A stretch of DNA of 64,000 nt from Moringa oleifera (taxonomy: Eukaryota; Streptophyta; Magnoliopsida; Brassicales; Moringaceae), in assembly GCA_021397835.1 (NCBI GenBank), contig JAJFZO010000575.1:1679001-1743000 (forward strand). The letters are read 5' to 3'. Shown here piece after piece: positions 1-11,813 of this stretch. Numbering within the stretch: the stretch's first letter is position 1; the number at the start of each line of letters is the position of its first letter. A program made the position numbers and the translations under genes. The notes beneath the pieces are model-generated. The model was not told the DNA's origin. It was given only the letters and a program-made list of their open reading frames with translations, and ran no database searches.

Positions 1-1112
1 GCCCAGGTACTTATTCAAGCACCTGGTTCTACTTTTAATCTCTTTCTTCAACATAAATCCCCTGTTTCATCAGTTGTGGACTCTTAAGAACGAGAATTAC
101 TTTACCCAGAAGTTAATGTTTGGTTTGATTTTGTGTTGATTTCCAGCTGGTTCAGAAGGACCCAGAGGCAGCAATAGTGTTGTTTTGGAAGGCGATAAAT
201 GCAGGAGACAGAGTAGAGAGTGCCCTGAAAGATATGGCAGTGGTGATGAAGCAAGTCGACAGAACTGAAGAAGCCATTGAAGCTATCAAGTCCTTCAGAT
301 GTCGGTGCCCCAAAAGCGCCCAAGAATCTCTCGACAACGTTCTCATCGACTTATACAAGGTAAACACCTGGGTTCCACTATAGTTTCAGTAAAACAGAGC
401 TTTTCTTCAATGGAACTTCCGACTAGTTGATAATGACGCTGATGTGTCACTTGATGTGCAGAAATGCGGTAGAACAGAGGAGCAAATCGAGCTTCTGAAG
501 AGGAAGCTGAGAATGATATACCAAGGAGAGGCCTTCAACGGAAAACTCACCAAGACGGCTCGCTCTCATGGCAAGAAGTTTCAGGTTTCTGTCAAGCAGG
601 AAACTTCAAGACTACTGGTATCCTTCTCACTATTTCACTTCACCCCGCCATTCTTACTCTTGCTTCCATGATTCTTTCTCTTACTTCTGTAAAATCGGAA
701 ATTCTCACAGGGAAATCTAGGCTGGGCCTATATGCAGCAAGGAAACTTCATGTCGGCGGAGGTCGTCTACCGGAAAGCCCAGATGATCGACCCGGACGCC
801 AACAAAGCCTGCAACCTCGGCCTCTGTTTAATCAAACAGGCTCGATACAGTGATGCCCGTGTGGTCCTTGAAGAAGTACTTGAAGGTAGACTTCCAGGCT
901 CCGACGATTTCAGATCACGGCAACGGGTCCAGGAGTTGTTAGCGGAGGTGGAGTCCATGGAGCCCCGACGCGATGTTGCAGATCTATTGGGCCTGGATGA
1001 CGATTTTGTGAAGGGTCTTGACCACTTGATTGGTGAACAGGCCCCGTTTCGGTCCAGGAGACTGCCCATTTTTGAGGAGATCTCTTCATTTAGAGATCAA
1101 TTAGTCTGTTAA
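1..1112 (+). CDS. MS5/POLLENLESS3-SDI family TPR protein, copy 1 (5' partial)
   Basis: Spliced, 5' end outside the window. Exons: 1-6 (last two codons, Ala-Gln, of exon 1, then a GT donor), 147-359, 462-617, 711-1112 (TAA). All three visible introns are GT-AG and phase 0. The visible protein has 258 residues and matches the plant MALE STERILE 5/POLLENLESS3 and SULFUR DEFICIENCY INDUCED family from the conserved HAQLV junction to the end. Landmarks are the DRVESALKDMAVVMKQ block, the TARSHGKKFQVSVKQE block, TPR-like helices starting at GNLGWAYMQQGNF, and the family C-terminus RLPIFEEISSF. Family members act in male meiosis/pollen formation (MS5) or in sulfur-starvation control of glucosinolates (SDI1/2). 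The GKKFQVSVKQE block looks closer to POLLENLESS3-like members than to SDI1, so I give no symbol. A second copy lies just downstream in the same orientation. Confidence 0.88.
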
Positions 1113-2096
1113 GTATTATTTTTTCTTTTTTCTTTTTTTTGTTCCCATTTGTGTGGATTAGTTACAAACAGTTGGCTTTTTCTTCTTTTTTTTTTCTCTG
1201 TATATAAAATAAAGTTATCCTTCCTTGGTTTTAAATATAAATAAATAAATTAAAAACCAAGATGTTGACGACCCATGCGGGTTTATGGTTGTAAAATGCT
1301 TCAAATCTGTCAATGATAAGCGAAACAAGAAGAGGGCCCACAATTCATTGGGTCTTAGTTTTGGACAAATTCCTTTGTGTAAACTTATATTCAGTTTCTT
1401 ATATAAAATTATAAAAATATTTTTATAATAATAATAATATTATTATTATAAAATATATATTTTAATTATTAATTTTATTATATTGATAATGTCATCAATT
1501 TCTTAAAAAAAAATAACATAATTAAAATTAATAGATGATTTTCATGCAAGAATGTTGAAAGCGGTCATTTGGGCGCTTCGATTGAATCTCCATTAGAAGG
1601 GACCCCATATTTCATTAGGTCCTCCTAGTTTCATGCGTTCAAAACGGTGGCTTCTGCTGCGTTGTGATATAATCTCCATATGAGAAGACGGGTGACTCAA
1701 GGCGAGCAACATAATGGATAAAGGACCGCCTCTAGACTCTGGGATCATTTAATATTGCAAAAATTGAAAAAGAAAGAGAGAGTTGACGTGGAGGAAAATC
1801 TAGCCGTAGGTTTCATGTATGGGTGACGTGGCGTTGATCTAAGCGTTAAAGGAAGGCGATGGGGAGAGCGAGAGAGGTGCCTGGAAGAAATACGTGGCAC
1901 GTGCAGTAGTTTGCCTGCCAAGTTGGCGACAACCGGAGGGGTTGATGAACCTAGCCTCATCCTTGCCTCCGTTCATTTGTCGCTTATTCATCACTGTTTA
2001 GATATACTTATTTTATTTATCCTTCTTTCTCTTTCACTCCCCGTTATATTCACCTAATGCATCATAGTGGAGGGAGACAGGAGAGACAGAGAGAGA
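1113..2096. other. intergenic region between the two MS5-like copies
   Basis: It holds the 3' region of copy 1 and the promoter and leader of copy 2. AT-rich low-complexity DNA lies around 1380-1540. Two GAGAC motifs, the core of the plant sulfur-responsive element, sit at about 2072-2090 just before the start codon of copy 2. Motifs this short occur often by chance. I see no other gene. Confidence 0.5.
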
Positions 2097-4071
2097 ATGG
2101 AAAGAAGTAAGAGGAAGAAGAGGTGGCCGTCGAGTGAGAAAGAGAAACAACGTTTGCATGTTACAGGGAAGATTCCCGAAGGTGACGGAGATTCTCTTTA
2201 TGCTAAAGCCAAACATGCCCAGGCACGTATATATCCAAGCTTTTCTTTTATCTGGCTTTCTCGAGTACTGATAAGACCCTGTTTGGGTAAACTCATTCTT
2301 AGCTAGCTAGCTTAGCTAGACTGGTAGAACTGCTGCCCCCAGTTTCTGGGATTCAAGAAGCTGATCAGTGTTTTCTCATAGGTACTCACTGCTTCGTCAG
2401 CTTCTTCTTGTATATCTGCCTAAAAATGGCTTCCATGACTCCTGGAAGCTTTCTTCTTCCCAAACGCAGTTCTTTGTTTGCACTTCTATGGAGCCAAATA
2501 GTCTGCACTAATTCATTAAGAGTAATTCATCAAATAATATCAGATCTGATCTTTGCTCATGTATGCTGGTAATTAAAATTACTAATCAGCCGTGTTATCT
2601 CACATGGTGAAAGGGAAAGGAGGCAAGTCATTAAGTAAAAATTTTCTCAGAAAAAATAATTAAGAGTATAGTACATATGGTAATTAGTCCAATTCCTTAA
2701 CTATTAATAAAAGGGCAAGACTTGATTGACACGACTCGTTATCATAACTTCAATTAATTAGTTACCTAAAAAGTTGGAACTTCTTTTGGAGGTGCTTAGT
2801 TAACAAGGCAGTAGGATTTAAGCAACTTTTAGTAAACAATAAGCTATAGATGTGTCCATGTTTGGTCATCATGATCTATCATTATTAAGTTGTTAATCTA
2901 TTATCATTCATATGCTTTTTATATACAACGGTCCAATTATTGGGTGTCACTTCCTTCTCTTGGCAAGATGCCCAATTGTAACTACTTCAAATTTTGGCAG
3001 ATAAATTAATCACAAGGACTTATTACATAGAAATAGGAACATATAATTAGTTAATTAGGTATGTATATATTTTTACATAAAAGCAATAATCTTAGAAATT
3101 TGCATTGGATCAATTCCTATTCCAGTTAGTTCTGAAGGACCCAGAAGCAGCAATCATGTTATTTGGGAAGGCAATAGAGGCAGGAAACAGAGTGGAGAGT
3201 GCCCTGAAAGACATGGCAGTGGTGATGAAGCAAGTCGGCAGAACAGAAGAAGCCATTGAAGCTATCAAGTTCTTCAGATGCCGCCGTCCCAAAAGCGCCC
3301 AGGAGTCTTTCGACAACGTTCTCATCGACTTGTACAAGGTAATCACCATTCACCCGGTACAGTAGCATTAGTTTCAGTCAACAGAGGTTTTCTTCAATGG
3401 AAGCTCGAACAGGGAGATGATGACGCTGATGTGTAACGTGATGTACAGAAATGCGGTAGAACAGAGGAGCAAATCGAGCTTCTGAAGAAGAAGCTGAGGT
3501 TGATATACAAAGGAGAGGCTTTCAATGGAAAACCCATCAAGACAGCTCGCTCCCATGGCAGGAAGTTTCAGGTTTCTGTCAAGCAAGAAACAGCTAGATT
3601 ACTGGTATACCCACTTCACCTTTTGACCTCCATTGACGATTATGAACTATCCTGTTAAAGAAGAAGATGATCCTGCAGGGAAACATGGGCTGGGCCGACA
3701 TGCAACAGTCGAATTTCATGACAGCTGAGGTCGTGTACAGAAAGGCTCAGATGATCGACGCGGACGCCAAGAAGGCCTGCTGCTTGGGACTCTGTCTGAT
3801 CGAACAAGCTCGATTCGATGAAGCAGAATTGGTTCTCCGGGATGTTCTGCAAGGTAGAGTTTCAGGTTCAGATGCTTACAGGTCAAGGCAACGAGCTCAG
3901 AAGTTGTTAATGGAAGCTGAGTGGAGGCAGACCCGACAGGAGCTTTTGGGCCTTGATGGTGATTTTCTGGAAGGAGTTGAGCAGTTGATGACTGAATGGG
4001 CTCCATTTAGATCCAAGAGGCTTCCCATTTTCGAAGAGATCTCTTCTTACAGAAATCAGCTTGCATGTTAA
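2097..4071 (+). CDS. MS5/POLLENLESS3-SDI family TPR protein, copy 2 (complete)
   Basis: Exons 2097-2222, 3126-3338, 3449-3604 and 3679-4071 give a 295-residue protein, near the roughly 300 residues usual for this family. The ATG at 2097 opens MERSKRKKRW, a basic N-terminus like that of relatives; an in-frame GTG upstream is not a start. Exons 2 and 3 have exactly the same lengths (213 and 156 nt) and phases as in copy 1. The proteins are close but clearly diverged (for example YMQQGNF versus DMQQSNF), so this is an older tandem duplication. Intron 1 is much longer than in copy 1 (903 versus 140 nt), and its donor reads CAG|GCACGT. The conserved HAQ|LV junction places the splice exactly there, so intron 1 is a GC-AG intron. 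TPR-like helices and the C-terminus RLPIFEEISSY are intact. The likely role is as for copy 1. Confidence 0.9.
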
Positions 4072-5130
4072 TATATATAGACACACACATAAATATATCT
4101 ATTTTCTTTCAAGCTTTTTTTTAAAAGTTTTTAAAGTTATTATATATATATATATATATATTTTAAAATTGAAAACATTAAAATTGAAGATTTTTTATAT
4201 GTACAAGTTATATTTAAGGTATTGTTATAATTTTTTTATAATTATTTAAATATTTAAAAATATTTATTATTATTATTAAAAAATTAAAAAATAATTAAAT
4301 AACTACTTTATCTTTTCAATCGAATTTTAACTTTCAAAACGTGTTCAAATAAATTTTAATATATTAATTTAAAATAAATTAAATTTTATTAAATATATTT
4401 AATAAAATTTTTTATAATAAATTTTAACTTAATTTTTTTTGTAAATTTAAAAAAATATTTCAAATGACATTTTAAAAAATTTAAAATTATTTATGTACTG
4501 AAAATATTTTTAAAAAAAATTTATACCATTAAAAATTTTAAAAATTTATGAAAATAATTCATTATAAAAAATTATTTGAATTTGAGAAATTAAATCAAAA
4601 TAAATTTAAAATTAATTTGAATATTTTTAAATATTTTAATAAAAAATTAAATTTTATAATTATTTTATTAAAATTAATTTAAATAAAATTAATAAATAAA
4701 AATTTATTTTGATACATTTTAAAAATTAAAATTTTATTCTAAAAATAAATTTTAAATTTTAAAATAATTTATATATTAAAATTAATTAAATTTAAATAAA
4801 TAAAATAAAAAACATAATTTATTTGAATAACTTTTGCGCATAACTGAATCAAATAATACCAGGAAATGACAGATGACAGAGATTTTGGTAAGCAGTGGAC
4901 AGGACAGACCTAACCAACCAGCTACATATAGTTAGCCTTCCTGTTTGGTATTTTCATTCGGAAATCATCCCCGTTTCTCGAAACTCTTACCATTGCGAAT
5001 TTCGGTAATGGTCCCTAGGCCACTTATCCAAAAATATAGAAGGAAAAACCGACAAATCCCCTACTGTTGACAAAGAAGACGCCGAGGGAGGGGGAGGAGC
5101 CAAAACATTGCTTGCGGAATCTTTTTCCTA
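4072..5130. other. AT-rich intergenic spacer
   Basis: It begins with the 3' region of the MS5-like gene and a (TA)n run at about 4140-4162. From about 4180 to 4830 the DNA is extremely AT-rich with no open frame of interest. The last 250 bp have normal composition and hold the promoter and leader of the pantothenate synthetase gene. Confidence 0.6.
4140..4162. repeat. (TA)n microsatellite
   Basis: Pure TA run just downstream of MS5-like copy 2. Confidence 0.8.
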
Positions 5131-7446
5131 ATGGCAGCTAAAGAACCAGAGGTAATAACAGACAAGGAGCAGATGAGGAAATGGTCAAGGGCCCTGAGAT
5201 CCCAAGGCAAGACCATCGGATTGGTACCCACCATGGGTTACCTTCACGAAGGCCATTTATCACTCGTCAGGGAAGCCCACAAGCACACCCATCTCGTGGT
5301 TGTCTCCATTTATGTGAACCCAGGTCAGTTCGCACCCACTGAGGACCTCTCCACCTACCCATCTGATTTCTATGGTGACCTCCGCAAGCTCATGGGTGTT
5401 CCTGGAGGTGTTGATGTAGTTTTCCACCCCAACAATCTGTATGATTATAACAAGAACAACAAACACAATAACAAAAATGTAAACACTGATGGTGTGTTGC
5501 TGTCTTGCGTGGAGGATGGGGGAATAGGGCATGAGACATGGATTAGAGTTGAGAGATTGGAAAAGGGTATGTGTGGGAAGAGTAGGCCTGTGTTCTTCAG
5601 AGGGGTCGCCACTGTTGTTACCAAATTGTTTAACATAGTGGAGCCTGATGTTGCTATGTTTGGGAAGAAGGATTACCAACAGTGGCGCATTATTCAGAGA
5701 ATGGTGAGGAATAAACTTCAGTATAACCTCTATCTGCTTTTCTCTAGTTAATGAAGGGAAAGAATGGGAAAATCTTTTATGAGTATGTTAGGAAGGAACA
5801 CCTTGCATGAAAGTTCCTTTTCCTTATTTTAATTGTTTGGAAAAACATCTCATGCCTGAACTTCTTGGTATGTTGCATGTTGTGATGCGCAAAGATGAGA
5901 ACTTCTTGCTGTTACTGGTGATGCTAAACTTAGTTTTAAGCAGGATTGCATTTTTGTGGCCTCCGAATTAAAGTAGAGGAGTTTTCGGATCTTCTATCTT
6001 GTTTTAGTCTTCAATCTGTAATCTAAGGTTCTGAACTGTTTTTCTTTTTCCAATATGTGTTCTCAAAATGCAAAATTCTTTGTAACAATCTGATATGATC
6101 ATATTGTGTATGAGGTAACAGATAATTTGCAGATTTTTTTTATGCATTTGGGGTAAGAGATACTTACTACAACATTCAAGCTTTCCTTTCTTTTCCGGTG
6201 GTTCATGAAGATCATGTTGAGTACTGCAGCTGATTAAGTCCACAATGACATAATTTTATTCAGTTCTCAGTGTGAGATTGATTAGGATATAAGCTTGCAT
6301 CGCATTTCGAGATCACTTGATTTGATTTACTTTATCTGGCCAAAATGGACCTTTTTCCTTTCTTTGGTTTAGCTACATATTAACTAAATGATGTTGTTCA
6401 CAATCTGTCTGAATACATACAGTGCCATAATGTTGATTTAGTTTCATTTTGGATTCATACAGGCTCGAGATCTTGATTTTGCCATTAAAGTGGTAGGTTC
6501 CGATATAGTACGAGATAGTGATGGCCTTGCCTTGAGTTCACGAAATGTGCATCTCTCACCTGTAGAAAGGAAAAAGGTTCTATTACTGCTCCTTCCACTT
6601 CTAAATATCAAATGTCATGAAACTTTCCACAAGTCAGTAGATATATGTCTACTAGCCTTGACTGAGAAAACGAGTTTTATCACAGTTCATGTGGTTTATA
6701 GCATCTCTACTTTCTGCACCATTTATATTAATACATTATGAGGAAATTGTTGGGTTTCTCATTTCTTCTTCCACACAATTTTTTTACTCATAATTTATGT
6801 AGCTATGAAACTAAGCCTCTACAGAACATTAGCCCTCTGAAGTTCCTGATGCAATTGCTTGGAGACAAAATTTAATTTTGTTGGTTACTATGTCCTGCAG
6901 GCATTGTCTATAAACAAGTCACTGTTGAGAGCTAAAGCTTCGGCAGAGAAGGGTCAAGTTAATTGTGGAGAACTAAAAGACTTGGTCATCCGAGAAATAA
7001 GTGAAGCTGGAGGAAGAATAGATTATGCTGAGGTACCCATCTCGTCTCCTTACTTTCTTTATGATTTCTACAGATTTAGATATTTAAAAAGATTTGATCA
7101 TGGGCCCATTTTGCTTGCTATGCAGATCTCAAAATGTAGTTCAATCTTTCATAATTCACAAACTTTTAGACCTCTTTGTGTAAAATTTTTAAAGTTCTGT
7201 ATGCAACAGATTTGTAGGATTCATGCTTGAACTTGCCCTTATGTGCTTGTCATCTGTCTCTTGAAATCCTTGCTTTATATATTCTGTAAGTGTTCATGGT
7301 TGCTAGTGACTGCTGCTTCTTGCTGGCAGGTTGTAGACCAAGAGAGCTTGGAAGCAGTAGAGGAGATCAAAAGTCCTGTTGTGTTCTGTATTGCTGCCTG
7401 GTTTGGGAAAGTCAGGCTCATAGATAACATGGAAATCAATGTTTGA
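5131..7446 (+). CDS. PTS: pantothenate synthetase (pantoate-beta-alanine ligase)
   Basis: Exons 5131-5703, 6463-6576, 6901-7032 and 7330-7446, all GT-AG and phase 0, give a 311-residue protein, the usual plant length. The enzyme makes pantothenate (vitamin B5) from pantoate, beta-alanine and ATP, the last step before coenzyme A synthesis. Visible motifs: [13 protein letters not shown] near residue 32 (the HIGH-like ATP site), [27 protein letters not shown], and DGLALSSRN in place of the KMSKS loop. There is no targeting extension, which fits the cytosolic plant enzyme. Residues about 107-122 form an Asn/Lys-rich linker ([13 protein letters not shown]) at the spot where plant enzymes carry an insertion relative to bacterial PanC. 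The start is the first ATG before the conserved N-terminus. Confidence 0.96.
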
Positions 7447-8421
7447 AAGTTCACAACTGTCTTACACATCTTTTCATGCTCCTAGAGCTCAAAATCTTTA
7501 AAATTGATCATCCCTTTTCCTCTTCTCCTGTTGTAACAACTGAGCCGATCTTTTGCCTTGTTTTTCTTGTAAGATTCATCTATAGTTTCTTTCTTGTTGG
7601 ATGTGGATTTCACCACTTTGATGTTATTTTATAAAATTCCAATAAAAAGAGTAATGCTGCTGAGGTATTCTAACATGGATGCTCCTTTATAACTTTCAAG
7701 ACTTGTTTGGTATGGAAGTGGAAATGCTGTTATTGCTTTATTGAAACCTGCCCAAACTAAGTCATGGTGGAGCTTAGCTTTACGGGATCATAATTTCAGA
7801 CACTGACACTTTGTCCTCAAAGGACGAGGGTCCACTCCTTTGTCCCCAAAGGATGACCAAATCATTTCTTCAAATAGATGTGTCTAAGCAAAACAGCTGC
7901 TTGTAAAAAAAATAATCATCTGGAAGATGTTATACATCACTTTTCCAAGCCATTGAAAATACTCTTCACCTGCATCCCATTCTAACTTTTCTTTTCAAAG
8001 TCCAAAGGACCACAATCCTGCCATTGAACTCAACATCACATATTTATTTGTACCTTGGGAACTTTATCCTGACAACACTGATTTCTAGCACTAAAAGTAT
8101 GGGGGATAATAAGGCCTGAAAACGCATCAGAGTGGGAAGCTCTAACCATTTATACCTGTTTTATCAATATTCATGGAGTTTTGGATATCCATGGGGAGCA
8201 CAAAGTTTCGACTTTCAATTATCAAGCAATTACAAACTTGCACACAACAAGAAGCTTATCAGTACCAAAAGATTTCCAAAACACAAACTATACAACCACT
8301 GTCTTATGAGATATGCTATAGCAGAAAGCACCAAGTAATCAAAAAATTGATGCCAGATCAGAGCATCAATAACATTTCGAGCAGACCATAAGCAATCCAC
8401 TGGTGGAGTGTAAGGAACCAA
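7447..8421. other. convergent 3' spacer between PTS and VAMP genes
   Basis: The two genes converge, so this stretch holds both 3' untranslated regions. I see no conserved coding frame or repeat. Confidence 0.5.
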
Positions 8422-10555
8422 TCAACACTTGAAGCCACCGCAAACAGATAAAACAATGATGAGAATGAGGGCAATTAGGATGCCAAGAACTATCAGTTTT
8501 ATCTTCATGTTCTGCAACCACATCTTTCTTCTCATCTGGGTACCCTGTTGCCTGAAGTCTTGTGCCTAGAACACCAGAACAGTCAAGTTACACCATCAAT
8601 CACTGAACAGGGACAAAACTGCCAAAAATCAGAGGCAATGAGATCTGAAGAAAAAAGAAGCTAATTAAATCCAAAATCCAATCGACCCCGCACAATCCTA
8701 GAAATTGAACCCAATCCAAGGAAAGAACTCAACCAGATTTGGCGAAGACTCACTATTGCTACAGACAGGGAAGCTTTAGGCTACTACAAGGTTTCTAAAT
8801 CACCTAATGGAACTGGCCATGGAAGTGTCAAAAATTAGCAGAACACCCTACTCTAAGATTAAGCAATTAAAGAAAAGATCAAGAACAAGACAATCAATCA
8901 CATAAATAAATAAAAAAAGGAAAATACTTTTCTTTTAGATATATATACTCTTTAATTTATTATGTTGTGTATTAATTTGTCCCACTTTTACAAAAGATTC
9001 ACATAACTGAGTTGTTTAAAACAGTTCACGACTCATCCGACTAGCTGACCAGTCACGCGAGGAAGCAGAGCATTACAATTCAGTTCCCATCAGACTATAG
9101 AAAACAGTGCTCAATTTCAACATTTTTTTGGGAGGGGGTGGGGCTGTTGAACAAGATTAGATAATTTAGCTGACCTGTGATCTAAGATTCTCTGTTTTGT
9201 CCACTAGAAGCTCAATTTTCTCTCCACGGTCAAGAACCTGCAAAATAAGCATCATAATTAAACAAGGCTTGAACACTCCCATTGCTATACAAATTACAAT
9301 CCATAAAAATAAATTAATATCACCAAATTACTAAAACCAATTGAAATTAAACCACAGCCAACCATGTAACAAAAAGACATGCTGCTTCAGTACTATTTGA
9401 AATTTAGAAGATACACTGGTAATGCTTACCTTCTCTATGTTCTCCATCATAACTCCTTTGACTTCTGAAACCTGAGCTTTAACTTTAGCTAGTTTGCTAA
9501 CTTCTTCAGGATGATCCACACAATACTGCATCTGCTCCTTCAATTTGGGTCTATCCAAAAGTATAAATTTAGGGCACTAACATATTCTATTACACAACAC
9601 AGTTTATTCCATTTTACATACTAGTAAGGTCGACCATTTTACATACTAGTAAGGTCAAACAGATTACCCGTATTCTTTGTTCAGACTATTCGAAGCTGCT
9701 GTTGCAGCTTTGCCCCCCCCATATCTCTTGGTAAAATCCTCCTTGACTTTCTCCAGGAATGCAATTGGAACTTGTCGGCCAACAGACTCGACTGCAACTA
9801 CACAGTAAGCTGCAACATCCAAAGATTTGTTTAGTTTAAAAGATTAGGACAACAGGGAAGAGGGAGGTGGGGCACAGTTGTACTTATAATAACGTTGGAG
9901 ACACACCAGAAAGGATAACTAGAAAAAGATTGTTTCTGCACCCAAAGCATCTTAGCTAAATAACGAACAGCATAGATTTCCTTGTAAGTGAGGGAACCAG
10001 ATAAACACTTTATTGTGCCAAAATTTGGACCGGCACCCTTTCGAGCTCTGATTAGTTAATTCTTATCATTATTTAACTGCGATTTATCGGTGCATTATAT
10101 TTGTGTCTTGTTTTAAAGTAAAAGCATTATTCATATGTCAATTCTACTTGAAGGTTTCTTCCATTCCCTCATTAAATAGTTTCCAAAACAACTAGATATG
10201 ATGCATGTACAGGTTTGCCTATTGGTACTCATTTCCGCTTAATTAATTACATTGCTTCTCGGTGGTTCCGGAAATCTGAGTTACCAAGTTACCATAGAAG
10301 TCAAACTATCAATTCTAAGATATATTAGCATTTTGAAGAATTAAATTTCATTTAAACAAACAGCATAGATGCAATAAATGCTCAGAACCACTACCATAAT
10401 AACAGGACTATGAAGATCAAGATAGATAAAGATTTGCATTGATAAGTGCAATAAGTTAAGGACATTACCAGCAATTACAGGGCATCTATCCTATCTTAAA
10501 GCACCATATGCAATCATTTCTCTTGGATTTTGAAACTTTTTCCTCTCAAAAACCC

Positions 10556-10591
<36 letters not shown>

Positions 10592-11550
10592 AAGACAAGG
10601 CATTCACATATCACTTATATTTTACCCTTTTTCCCACATTAAGTAACCAAATGTAGACCATTAGGATCCAATTGGAAAGAGGGTACGGGAACACTAACAT
10701 GGCCTAAAGGAGATAACATCTTAGTCATCCATTCACTACAAAAAATGCAGCAAAAAAGGAAAATAAAAAGAAGATAAAAATAGAATGAAAAGTGAGAGAC
10801 ATTTTAGTTACATGTTTCTCAGAAAAAAGGACTGAAAAAAACAATAGGATGAACTACCAATCCTAGTTTGACCATTTTGTGCAGCGAATGAGATATTTAC
10901 CAATACCTTTTTTTTTTTTAATTGGTTACCAATACATTTGAACAAAGACAACCAAAAGACAATGAAATTCCAAAATACTACTCTCTTTTTCCTCTCTTCA
11001 TGCTAGTCAGCATAGAAAACAAATAAATCAAACAAGCAAACAACCCCAATAAATAAGATAAACAAGCAATACCAAGTAAACAATGTAAGTAACAGAACTA
11101 TGCTTGCAAGACAAATTCTAGTGATCAAAACACTTGCATAACTAAAACATGGAAAAGGGCCGCTAAAGTAAACTAAGATTTAAAACGCAATTCAAATCAA
11201 ACTAGATGTTGAAGATACATATGGTACCAGCTTGAGCACCCAAAAATGTAACTCTTAAACCTCTAAAATGCATAAATCAGCTACCAAATCAAAAATAGAG
11301 ATCAGAAATCCACTAATACGCAACTAGATCATTGATTTTTTATCCATAACCAGATCAGCTAAACATAGGGAGTTTACAACCAGATCAGGAAGCTGATAGA
11401 TCAGAGAAAGAGCAAAATAAACCAAGCAAATGGATAAACATTCGTGCTTTACAACAGTCATGGAAGCACGCGAGTATATATACAAATACATATATACTAT
11501 GGATATATATACATATATATATAGAGAGAGAGAGGGTGGGAGGGGGGGGG

Positions 11551-11583
<33 letters not shown>

Positions 11584-11791
11584 CGAAGATAGAGGAAATA
11601 CTGAAGCCGTTATCGACGAGATAGTTGAAGGTATGGCCATCGCAGTTGTAAGTGAACTTGTTGTTGGAAGCAGGGAGCTTCTGGAGGCACTGAGCGGCTA
11701 TGGAGGTGAAGTTGCCACTGAATTCTGTGTACTCTGCTAAAACCACCGTTCCTCGAGCCACGAAGCTATAGATCAACGACTGCTGCCCCAT
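8422..11791 (-). CDS. VAMP721: R-SNARE of the VAMP72 group (VAMP721/722-like)
   Basis: Minus-strand exons 11602-11791, 9668-9809, 9430-9550, 9175-9237 and 8422-8565 give exactly 219 residues, the length of Arabidopsis VAMP721/722. The N-terminal longin domain ([14 protein letters not shown] onward, about 1-125) is followed by the SNARE motif. The central-layer arginine is in [11 protein letters not shown] (about residue 155). A C-terminal membrane anchor (about 194-213) ends in CGGFKC. These proteins drive fusion of secretory vesicles with the plasma membrane and cell plate by pairing with SYP syntaxins. Exon 2 holds a run of eight G encoding three glycines; the frame is intact. Introns 1 and 2 contain a long purine/TA microsatellite and a 25-bp tandem repeat. 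The choice between 721, 722 and other VAMP72 members is not secure. Confidence 0.95.
9609..9658. repeat. 25-bp unit repeated twice
   Basis: CCATTTTACATACTAGTAAG followed by GTC is present twice in tandem with one end mismatch, inside VAMP intron 2. Confidence 0.8.
10560..10588. repeat. (AG)n microsatellite in VAMP intron 1
   Basis: About 14 AG units without interruption. Confidence 0.85.
11500..11583. repeat. compound (TA)n-(GA)n-(G)n tract in VAMP intron 1
   Basis: TA, GA and poly-G blocks follow one another within 20-100 bp of the exon 1 donor at 11601. The poly-purine run could affect splicing of intron 1 or slip during replication. Confidence 0.8.
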
Positions 11792-11804
11792 CGCCTGCCA
11801 ACAA

Positions 11805-11813
11805 AAACCCTAA
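11805..11813 (+). promoter_or_regulatory. telo-box-like motif in the VAMP leader
   Basis: AAACCCTAA lies about 15 bp upstream of the VAMP start codon, in the 5' leader. The motif is common near transcription starts of genes active in dividing plant cells. A function here is an inference. Confidence 0.35.

Noticed and set aside
9700..9730. Run of eight G/C in VAMP exon 2 as a possible frameshift
   Set aside because: The frame continues correctly on both sides and encodes the Gly-Gly-Gly expected in VAMP721/722.
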